NCBI GenBank assembly: GCA_030280995.1
Contig: JASXTE010000009.1
Span: 3,447,001 to 3,511,000 of the forward strand
Source of the DNA: Hemileia vastatrix
Lineage: Eukaryota; Basidiomycota; Pucciniomycetes; Pucciniales; Zaghouaniaceae
Direction of reading: 5' to 3'
DNA length: 64,000 nt
Shown: piece after piece, positions 50,080 through 58,800 of the stretch
Layout: each line of letters starts with the position of its first letter
Numbering within the stretch: position 1 is the stretch's first letter
Position numbers and translations under genes: made by a program
The notes under the pieces: model-generated
Databases searched by the model: none
What the model was told of the DNA's origin: nothing
Seen by the model: only the letters and a program-made list of their open reading frames with translations

Positions 50080-51258
50080 GTCTGCAATGAGGATAAACTA
50101 TGGAATGTTCTTTTTTGTTTTGGAATTTTGTGGTGTTTCAGAGCAACTTTTGTGTTGGAAACCTTTTTTTAGAAGGTACCTATGGGTCGGGCTTCTAGAT
50201 TTGATCTTGGCAAGTGTAGGGGTGACTGATGGGCTAGCTGCTCTATCAACAGTTACCCCAGATTTTCTGTTTCCAACTCTTTCTCTTAATTTGGTTGAAC
50301 CCTAGTATTGGCTTCTTTTCACAGGTTTTAGTTCTCTATGACTTTAAACTGGAATTTCCTCTGGTTGTCAAGTGCTGGACTTTTCACTGTTTATTGGTTT
50401 TGGTTTTTTGTGTTGGATGTGTGTTTTTGTTAGAAGGTACCCAGGGGGGGCTTCTAGATTTTATTTTGGCAAGTGTGGGGGTAACTGATGAGCTGGCTTC
50501 TCTGTAGAACAGTTACCCCAGAAAGTCTGTTTCAAGTCTTTGTTTTTCCTAGTTGAATTCTAGTTCTGTTTTTTATTATTCAGGTTTCAAGTCTACTATT
50601 ACTTTAAACTGGTTTGGGACTGGCTTCTTTATCTTTGGTTCTTTCTGATTGGCGGTGTATCACTGGTGGTCTCCCATCATTTTTACTTATTGGAGGGAGC
50701 TCACCCAGTGATCATTTCTATGGATCGGACTTTCCCTTATTGGACCATCTATGGAGCTGGACTGTCTTTGATTTTGCAGTTATGTTTTTGCTAGATAGCA
50801 GTTTTAGATTATTTTCTTTTTTCTCTTTTTTTCTTTTAATTTTTTATGGGGGTTGTATAAAATTATAAAATCAAAAATATAGGGTGGTACCACATCAGGG
50901 TCACCTGGATGTGGGCAAGCATTGGTGGGGAAAGGCTCATCGATTGGCCAGGCAATGCTATTTTCTTTTTTTATTATTATTTATATATTATTTATTTCAT
51001 TTGTTTCTGTGTTTCATTATTTTTATTATTATATTATGAATTTCTAAATTTTTGTTTTTTTGTTTTCTCTTAATCATTTAAAATATTTAATTGTGTGTCC
51101 ACATCAAGGTGCACTTGGATGTGGGTAAGGTATCAGGGGATCAGCTCATCAATTAGCTGGGGGATACCATTTGTATTATTTTTTATATTTTATTTTATTT
51201 CATTTATGTTATTTCATTTCATTTCATTTATTAATTTTTAATTTTAGTATATTAGTAG

Positions 51259-51310
<52 letters not shown>

Positions 51311-51388
51311 TTCTGAAATTATTTTTATTAATTGTTTTATATTATGATTATTTTTGTAATCTTTTGCAGGAGCTCATTGTCTGGATGA
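50080..51388 (+). other. Element D 3' region, part 1: tail repeats and hairpins
   Basis: Non-coding. Two copies of a unit of about 260 bp (about 50170 and 50430) each begin AGAAGGTACC, carry a hairpin (arms 50219-50228/50250-50259 and 50478-50487/50510-50519) and then ACTTTAAACTGG. A second duplicated block, CCACATCA..GTGCACTTGGATGTGGG-like, lies at 50888 and 51098. An AAT microsatellite runs about 51260-51307. Confidence 0.7.
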
Positions 51389-52926
51389 TTAAGCTTCTTG
51401 GAGGCTGGTCCAGATTGTGATGACGTTTTTGTTTTTTTTGGGGTTGTGGGAAGCACTGTCTTCCTTGAAGTGCATCCTGCTGGAAAGATTATAGGGTTTG
51501 TAATGATCAGGAATTGGATTAGAGGGAAGTTCAGAGGAGGAAGAAAAAGAGGCAGGAATGGAGTGCTGGTGGGTGTGCTTAATGATCCTAGACATTTTCC
51601 AGTGGTCGTCCAACAGGCGCTTTCTCAGGGATTTTTAAAAGTCATTCAAAGTTCCATGGAGGGCAAAGGCTTTCAGCATGTTGGAACACATGGTGCTTAG
51701 GTGTTGTTTCATGTCTCCATAATCCAGGGTCAAAGAAGTTTCTAGAGGTTGGCCAACTCCAATAATAGAGTCAGGAGGAGGGGTGCCAACTAGACAAGAA
51801 GAATTGGATCAGCAATTGTTTTTGTTGAAGAAATGGGATAAGTTAATTTGGTACTTACAGATTGGAAGCTCATAAAATTTGTAAGCAGCTGGAATTTGGA
51901 TATCTGAAGATTTTGTAATGGTCATAGTGGGTGGATCAACTAGGGAAAGATATGGATTCTCATGGTCTTCCTCTGAATGATTTTAAGAAGGTGAACTAGG
52001 AGGTTGATGTTCCTTGGGCTTAGTTGTAGCAGTGGGATTGTTGTTGTTGTTGTGGTTGTTATTTCTGTTGGATTCAGCTGGAGGAGGTGCTGGTGATGGA
52101 GTACCAGGGTTGTTAAAGGATGGAGCAGGAGAGGGGGATTTGGAAGCAGATGGATCTCTTCTGGATGGAGCTTTTGAAGAGATGGAACTGTCAGAAGAGT
52201 AGTTGGCTGACAGAGGAGAGGTGTGGTTTCTTTGTCTTAGTTGGGGACAAAGTTGTTGTTGTGGTGCAGTGTGTGGTGTTCTGGTTTCTTCTTGGGGTTC
52301 TCTGGCAGGTCTCTTAGAAATCTGGGAAATTTTGGTGCTTTTGGACTTTGGAAGGGTGGATTGCATTGCTCTGGGAGCAGTAGGAGGTAGTTGGGTTGAG
52401 TTGTTGTTGTTGTCTGGATGAATTTGGCTGTTTTCTGGCCGTTTTTGGAGGTTTTGGCCCTGATTTTCACTGTTTGGTGAGGCGGGCGGGCCGCCTGGAC
52501 GCGGTCTAGAAGCCTGGGAGTTGATCTTGAATCTTTTGGAGCTAATTTGGCGGAGATAAAAGCAGTTTCTTGGGAAGCTAAGGCTAGTCTTTTGGGAAGA
52601 GTTCTGGAAGCGGAGCTTCTGGATCTTCTGGAAGGTGCTGAAGATAAAGAGGAAGAGGAAGGACCAAGCTCTGGGGATCTAGTAGGGGATCTAGAGATGT
52701 ATTTGTTGGAAGGTGAAGGAGGAGGAATAGGGTAGTTGCCGTCTCTGTCACATCTTTTCTTTTTGGAATAGCAAGAATCACAAGCCCTGTTGTAGAATTT
52801 GGATTCAGGATTTGGAAGATTGAATGTGCAAGGTCTGCACATGTGGATGCACTGTTTGCAGGCATAGTCCTTGGGAGCAGTGAAGCAAGGGAGAGTAGAA
52901 AGGTTAACATCAGGAGATCCAGCCAT
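51389..52926 (-). pseudogene. Antisense Cys-rich gene 1 inside element D
   Basis: ATG at 52924-52926 (MAGSPDVNLSTLPCFTAPKD). The N-terminus has CKQCIHMCRPC, 15 residues, then CDSCYSKKKRC: two C-x2-C-x6-C groups. A serine/proline/asparagine-rich middle follows in the next frame (52366 to 51986), so an intron or slip lies in between. The same frame continues past TAA at 51983-51985 to a 69-nt intron, 51790-51858 (GTAAGT, branch TGCTGAT, acceptor TTGTCTAG), that removes a stop. It then runs through GTPPPDSIIGVGQPLE, TAA at 51635-51637, and on to 51389. I do not recognise the protein; zinc binding is inferred from the cysteine spacing. It looks like a decaying but once real gene. Confidence 0.6.
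51790..51858 (-). other. Intron in antisense gene 1 (69 nt)
   Basis: Donor GTAAGTACC, acceptor TTCTTGTCTAG, branch-like CTGAT. It contains an in-frame TGA and has a length divisible by three. Confidence 0.65.
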
Positions 52927-53640
52927 GATATGTGGTGAGAAAAGATGATGAAAAGGGATAGGAGGAGATTTTTGTCAGTGATGGGTAGATGATGAAGAGA
53001 AGGTGGAAGTTCAGCAGGTTGGATGTAGAGGTGTTCTGCAAGAAATTGGCTGCGTCTATTTTATGCAAATTTAGGTCAGTCCATCAAGACTCTAAACTGA
53101 AAAAAAGCTATGGTATCAAGGCAGTCCATCAAGACTTTAAACTGAAATCTGGTTTGTGTTAGTCCTCCAAGACTTTAAACTTGCTGGTTTCAAGATTTTA
53201 TCAAGACTAGTCCATCAAGACTTTAAACTGAACACTGTGTTAGTCCCCCAAGACTTTAAACTGAGGGTTGTAAGTCCCCCAAGACTATAAACTGAGGGAG
53301 AAGTTTTTGTTGTTTGAATTGGTTTTGAAAGATTGGTGGAGGGTATTCACAAGGGGAGCCTCCAAATTTAGCAAAGGCAAGTTTGGGGGTAATTGAAGGG
53401 CTGGCAGCTCTATTTACAATTACCCCAGAATGTTAGTTTTTTTCTCTGTGTCTTAATGTGGGTAATCACTGGTTCTGGGTTTATGATTTAGGCTTTTGAG
53501 TCCCCCAAGACTTTAAACTGAGGGTTTTTGAGTCCCCCAAGACTATAAAATGAGGATGTTCCCCCAAGACTTAAAAATTAGGGTTGTTTGTGGTTACATC
53601 CTATAGAGGGTGTGGTTAACTTTTCTTTTCTGAATCAAAC
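52927..53640 (+). repeat. Element D 3' region, part 2: AAGACTTTAAACTGA repeats
   Basis: About ten irregularly spaced copies of AGTCCMYCAAGACTTTAAACTGA-like words between 53080 and 53590, and a third copy of the tail hairpin (53386-53395/53417-53426). It lies between the two antisense genes, upstream of gene 1. Confidence 0.75.
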
Positions 53641-54280
53641 TCAAGTACTAGTGGAATTACAGAGGGAATCAAGAGATGAAATGAAGTGTTCAGAATTAGC
53701 CTTGAACTGGTGAATGAGGTGTCTTCTGTTCTCAATGTCCTGTGGATTTCTAGCAGGAGTGGATTGGAAGTAGTGAAGCAGAAGTTGTTTCTGTTGAGAT
53801 GTGTGTTGTTGGAGCTTGGCCTTGATAGTGGGCAAGTGGTTTTGTGTTGGTGGTGCAATGGATCCTACATTGTTATCATCACTATCAGAAGATGGAGGAA
53901 CTGAGAAGTCATCAGTTTTATAGTTGAAGGAAGAAAAGAATGTTCTTACCATCAGATGGACCAGGGATGGTGGAACTAGTTGTTTTATGGGTTGTGGCAC
54001 TCTTCTTGGAAGGGTGGAGCTTTTTTATTAATCTGGGTATCAGGATGGATGGCCTAGATCTTTTGGTGCTGGAAGAAGATGGACCAGGTTGAGGTGGAGG
54101 TGAATCTGTTGTGGAAGAAAGTGGACCAGGTCTGTGGCAGGTCTGCTTTCTGGATTGGCAGACATCGCAGGACGTTCTGTATGGATGGACAGGTGGTGTC
54201 ATGGTGCAGATTAAATTATTGTCAATGCAGTATTGGCAGGGACCCATTTCAGAGGCAGATTTGGGAAGAAAGTTAAACAT
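53641..54280 (-). CDS. Antisense Cys-rich gene 2 inside element D (two exons)
   Basis: Exon 1 54280-53950, intron 53901-53949, exon 2 53900-53641; together about 196 codons ending in TGA. The N-terminus MFNFLPKSASEMGPCQYC leads to C-x2-C-x6-C (CQYCIDNNLIC), a 12-residue gap and a second C-x2-C-x6-C (CDVCQSRKQTC). Then come a serine/proline-rich basic stretch and a C-terminal helix-rich part (LQQHTSQQKQLLLHYFQ). The spacing matches the fungal Zn2Cys6 formula, but the lysine/arginine-rich half comes second rather than first. Function is unknown; DNA binding is only a guess. The start lies 49 bp from the 3' LTR, so an antisense promoter in the LTR is plausible. Confidence 0.65.
53901..53949 (-). 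other. Intron of antisense gene 2 (49 nt)
   Basis: Donor GTAAGA, branch-like ACTGATGAC, acceptor CTTCTCAG. Splicing (phase 1) joins two open frames exactly; unspliced, the first frame stops within the intron. Confidence 0.75.
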
Positions 54281-54318
54281 GGTGGTTGGATGAAGAAAGA
54301 ATGCAGACATTCTCAATT

Positions 54319-54328
54319 GGAGGGAGTA
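54319..54328 (+). promoter_or_regulatory. Polypurine tract of element D
   Basis: GGAGGGAG just before the 3' LTR start TGTGG. Confidence 0.55.
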
Positions 54329-55404
54329 TGTGGTCTTCCAACATTGGCAGGGGCCTTTGTTGAGTGATTTGGCACTGTTTGTGCATGTCTTAATTGACAT
54401 CTGTTAAGGAATTGGGTATTTTTCTGGTTTTATTCTGTGGACATTGGGTCTGCGGGTATGTGGATACTATCATTGGATAGCCCTGGTTTTTATCTAGATT
54501 TTATGTCTTGAAGACATTTTTCATATTCTAAGTTTTAAGGGGTCATTTCATCATTTTTCATTTATATAAGATAGCTGTTTAATTTTGTTTTTCGTGTTTT
54601 ACGGGCTATCCTTAAGTCTTAGGGTTAAGTGCTTGGTACCATTGGATAGAGCTAATTTTTCTCTATATTTCATGTCCCAATGTTGTTATAGTGAAATTCC
54701 GTGTTTTAAAGGTTTTAGTAGTTGTAGCTAATTTTTCTAAGTAGATTAGTGGTTTTTGTTGGTTTTCTGGCTTCAGGGAGGCCGGGCTGCTTCAGGCGGA
54801 ATCTCTGACGTCAGGCGGCCCGCCTGCCTCAGTTTTAGGAGGTTGGGGAGCGCTTCAGGAGGTTTTTTTATGCAATTTGGCGGGTACAGGCGCCAGATTG
54901 GTGGGTGCGCATGGGCTCTTAGTTAGTGGTCTGTGTGTACATAGTGAATAATACAGTTTGGGGCAACCTTAATCATGATACAACCATCTGGAGGTGATAT
55001 CATTGTTCCTCAATCAGTTTTCACTGTTTTCTGGCCATAATTGGCTGTGTTTGTTGCAAGTAAGTTCTTCATTTAACTTAACTTTGGCAACTGTTTTCTC
55101 TGTTATAGTCTTGCAAGCTATAGCAAGTATTATTGCTGTCTCTGGTGTGGATTTGCAGCCTACATCAAGTATCTTTGCTGTCTCTGGTGTGGACTTTGTT
55201 CTACATTTCAGTTCTTTGGTCTGTTAGTATATCTGGGGACTACTTTCTTGGCTCATCAAGCAGTAAAGTGTGTTAAACAGGAACCAACTTACTTTAGCAA
55301 GTGAATCTCACTCTATTTTTCTAAAGGGACAGGGGATTTTCTCTCTGGTTTTTCTCCAACTCCCTTGGTCAAGGCCTATAGCTAGTACTATAGGATTGTC
55401 TACA
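54329..55404 (+). repeat. 3' LTR of element D
   Basis: 1076 bp, partner of 42076-43167, with scattered differences and small deletions. Confidence 0.9.
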
Positions 55405-55408
55405 ACGT

Positions 55409-55531
55409 GATCTATTACGTTTGTCGTTTTGTTGTTCACTCGTCCTTACAGGTACCTCAATGGCGATGGTCCCACGGTCTCCGGTCCTCAAGAAATTGAT
55501 GCGCTGTTGACAATTTGGGAAGGCCTCCAAT
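55409..55531 (-). other. 5' leader of C, right part
   Basis: Sequence next to the 5' LTR. On the sense strand it starts with a TTGGAGGCCTTCCC block comparable to those after the LTRs of A, B and F. Confidence 0.65.
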
Positions 55532-56339
55532 TTTCAAGGTGTCTTTTGGTCTAGAAGATTTATGTGAGGATTCTATGAGAATTTTAAGTGGTTTAATGGA
55601 CTCTCAAAAGCAAGGTATGTATTTCTTAATCTATTTGATTGTTTTACTCAAATTTTAAAGGTAATTTTAAATATTATTATAATTTATATCTTTAGAATTA
55701 TGGTGATGTAAGTACTAATGTTTATAAATAATAGTAATAAATGTGTTTTAATTGAAGTTTTATAAAAGTTTGTAAGTAAGTAAAGGAATGAATCAAAAGG
55801 TACAAAAAGGAAGGGCCTTTTATAGGCAAAATTTGAGAAAATAAAACACGGAATTACCATCCCCTAGTACAAGAGTGTGAGAGGAAAAAAACTTAAATAA
55901 AGAGAGTATGTTAAATAGTAAGAGTAATACTAAATAGTGCGTAAATAACAGGTATATATTTTATTTGAAATAAAGCCCTGAATCCCTTGGTCTGTCACAT
56001 TTAATACAAAATATTTGATTTAAAATGTAGATTCAACAGAATTTTCAATTTATTAATAAAGGAATTAGAATTTTTTTACATTTTTATTATATTTTAGTAC
56101 TAATTTTATTCCCTCTCACCTTTATTATTGAGCACGGTGTTAGGAAGTAAAATATGTATGGGACAAGTACTTATTTTTATTAATTATCTACATTACTTAG
56201 TGTACTTAGCTAGTTAGTTGTAAGTAATACATAGGTAGTTAATAAATAATTAATTATTAATAAGGATTTAAAAGGCGTTGCTTCACCTCAGTAAGATAAT
56301 TAATTATTTTACTGGGTAAGTCTAGTAGCCTGGCTGACA
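55532..56339 (-). repeat. 5' LTR of C (intact)
   Basis: 808 bp. It shows the uninterrupted insertion site (CTATTTGATTGTTTTAC) of the CACTA-like element. It is followed by the TSD GCTCC. Confidence 0.9.
55817..55824 (-). promoter_or_regulatory. TATA box in the 5' LTR of C
   Basis: The sense strand reads GCCTATAAAAGGCCC; the same sequence is in the 3' LTR. Confidence 0.6.
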
Positions 56340-56344
56340 GCTCC

Positions 56345-56666
56345 CTTATCGAATTTTTCTGAAATCTCAATCTTTTGGAATCCAAGAGTGCGGTTGATTT
56401 TCCCCAGGCTTCAACATCAGACCATGGCCATAGGGTTTCAACTCCTGATGAAGATATCAATATTAACAATGGAAAATCAATCATGCAGGCAATAAATTGA
56501 GCATAAGATGTCATCTGAGTTACCATGAAATGAGGTGAGCCCACATAGCAACATATGAGCTTGGCTTTAGCTGACGTGGCGGCCACCCATGTTTTAGTCA
56601 ACATGGCACCATTCCCCAACGTCTGCGGGATGTGGGGGAAGTTTTGTTGGCTGTTTGCGCATGGTG
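56345..56666. repeat. Right arm of element G
   Basis: About 200 bp here (56460-56666) is the inverted copy of 8754-8960, for example TTTTAGTCAACATGGCACC against GGTTCCATGTTGACTAAAAC. Confidence 0.8.
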
Positions 56667-57264
56667 TGATGAGCTGGCTGCTCTGTAGAACAGTTACCCC
56701 ATAATTTTTTTCAATTATTTTGTTTGTCCTAGTTGAATCCTAGTTCTGGTTTTTTTATTCAGGCTCTAGTCCACTATGACTTTAACCTGTCTTTGGACTG
56801 GCTTCTTTGTTTCCTTAGAGTGGCAGCAGATCACCGGTGGTATCCCATCATTTTTACTTATTGGAAGGAGCCCACCCAGTGATCATTTCTTTGGACTGAA
56901 ATTTCTAGGGAACTGGACTTTTTCCTTTTCTTTTTTTCTGATTTTTAGATTATGATTGTGGTAAATAGTAGTTTTAGATTATTTTCTTTTTTTTCACTTT
57001 TTTTCTTTTAATTTTTTATGGGGGTTATTAGAATGTAAAATGGGAAAAATCACAAAATTATGGTGTTACCACATCAGGGTCACCTGGATGTGGGCAAGCA
57101 TTGGTGGGGAAAGGCTCATCAATTTACCGGGAAATACTTTTTTCTTTTTTACTTATTTCATTTTTTTTCTGTGTTTCATTTTTTATTATTTTCTTTAATC
57201 TCTAATTTTTTATCTTAAATCATTTACAATATTTAATTGTGTATCCACATCAAGGTGCACTTGG
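56667..57264 (+). pseudogene. Tail of the D' element, right half
   Basis: Collinear with 50488-51115 of D (TGATGAGCTGGCTKCTCTGTAGAACAGTTACCCC, written in degenerate form, and onward). It ends abruptly at 57264 in the GTGCACTTGGA block, where truncated chromovirus F begins in opposite orientation. Confidence 0.75.
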
Positions 57265-58800
57265 AGGAATGCCAATATTCTTTATTGCAGCCACCTTATT
57301 TTGGTCTACACATATTTGTAAGCCAGATAAAATATGACCAAACATTTTTAAAGATTCAAACACAAATTTACATTTTTTCAATGCAAGGGTCATTTTTATT
57401 TTATCCATTTTTTGAAATACCTTCTTTAAATGGATTAAGTGTTCATAATAAGTCTTAGAGAACACTATGATGTCATTTATGTATACCATTAACCATCCTT
57501 TAATCATTTCATTATGGAATGTTATATCCATTTTTTCTGAAATACTGATGGAGCATTTTTTGGTCCAAATGGCATTCTGAAATATTTATAAATTCCCATA
57601 TGTGTTTTTATCAACAAAAAGTTCTGTGAATTCTTTTCAACAGGAATTTGATGGTACACTTTATTTCCATCTAAGCAACTTATATACTTAGCACCTTTGA
57701 GGGTAGCATGTATAGAGGCAATCCTTGGCAAAGGATAAATATCATCTACTGTAAATGTATTTAATGCTCTATAATCACCGCACAGTCTTACTTTATCTTG
57801 CTCATAAGAAATTAGAACTGGTGATATTACACAATATTTTGGTGTAGTTTCAACCTTTTCAAGAATGTTCATTTTTAATAACATCTTAAAATTATCCTCT
57901 ATGTCTTTCCTCTTCATTGGTGAAGCAGGGTATGGTTTCTTTTTAAGACTAGCAGGAATATTATCCATATCACAGGTTAAACTAATCTTCATTTCATGAT
58001 CTTTTACAAGGCCAAGTTCATTTGTGCCATGTGAAAAAGCCATTGGAAATGCTTTAATTAATTCCAAAATATTATTTTTCTCAGCTTTACTTATCTGAGC
58101 TCCAAATGATGCTTTTGAAATTTCTGTTTCCAGAAGTTCCATCTCATTGGATTCTCTTCCTTTACACGGAGAATTTGTTACTGACTCAATGTGTAAGACT
58201 GTGTTAAAAGAAATTATTTTAAATTTCCTTTTAGCATTCATGCCAATTTTAAAATTTTTATTAGAAGGGTCTAATTTCACACTAAAATCAGTCAGAATAT
58301 CATTTCCAATGATAAAAAAGTTACTACAGTTAGTATTGTCCATTACTACAAAGTCACAATTTACTCTTACATAACCATGTTGATGTTTAAGGAAAACAGC
58401 AGTTTTTTATCTGCCAATGGAATGTAGCACTGATCCAAAACCTCTCCAATTTTTACTCTGAAGTGGTTCAAGCTTAGACTTATATTCACTATCAATTTTC
58501 TGTAATGTATTAGTAGAAACAACAGAACCAGAAGCTCCTGTGTCCAATACTATATTAACATTTTCACCAGAATTGATAGCTGGAACCGTGATAGGTGTCA
58601 TTCTAAATTTATCAACTTGTATATCTTTAATGAATTCAGCATCCTCAAAATTCATTAAAGATTCATTTGAATCCATATTTAATATTGGATTGTCAAAGAT
58701 GGACAAATCATCTTCCAACATACAGACTTCATTTTCATCACTATATGAGATACTACTGTCATAATCACTTGATTCTTTACTTTTCTCTGTTTTAATTTCA
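57265..58800 (-). pseudogene. Chromovirus F protease and partial RT
   Basis: Protease VLDTGASGSVVSTNTL near 58540, and RT from KKPYPASPMKRKDIEDN to AAIKNIGIP. The YIDD motif reads YINDIIVFSK, so the second metal-binding aspartate region is altered. Frames change near 58400 (stop in the protease-RT spacer) and near 57530, and RT ends at the breakpoint. Confidence 0.8.

Larger units (their letters stand above)
42076..55404 (+). mobile_element. Element D: 13-kb plus-strand Ty3/gypsy retrotransposon
   Basis: LTRs 42076-43167 and 54329-55404 begin TGTGGTCTTCC and end TTGTCTACA. The flanks share a 4-bp ACGT (42072-42075, 55405-55408). Order: LTR, primer site, gag-protease, RT-RNase H-integrase, a 4-kb 3' region with antisense genes, purine tract, LTR. 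It has no chromodomain. It belongs to a gypsy lineage different from A, B, C and F: its RT catalytic motif is FIDD and it uses a tRNA-Lys-type primer site. Pol is frameshifted, so this copy is inactive. Confidence 0.9.
9401..56339 (-). mobile_element. Chromovirus C: Ty3/gypsy LTR retrotransposon, internally deleted, twice invaded
   Basis: The 3' LTR (9401-9509 plus 37664-38362) and 5' LTR (55532-56339) are both 808 bp once the CACTA-like insertion is removed. The flanking 5 bp are GCGCC (9396-9400) and GCTCC (56340-56344), a TSD with one change. Without its two insertions C is about 5.45 kb. That is short for this family because protease, RT, RNase H and most of integrase are deleted. The LTRs differ at about 20 positions, so it is older than B. 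The coding direction is minus. Confidence 0.85.
8754..56666. mobile_element. Long-TIR non-autonomous DNA element G, split by chromovirus C
   Basis: The left end starts CACCACGCACAAACAGCC and the right end is its inverted, diverged copy (GGCTGTTTGCGCATGGTG). The inverted repeat extends for about 200 bp (8754 to about 8960, against about 56460-56666). The flanks give a 3-bp TSD, TGG on the left and TGA on the right; the uninterrupted site in D reads TGA. Without element C the unit is only about 970 bp (8754-9400 plus 56345-56666) and has no gene. The ends lack the TGCTAGCA core of the MITE1 family, so this is a separate family. Confidence 0.75.
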
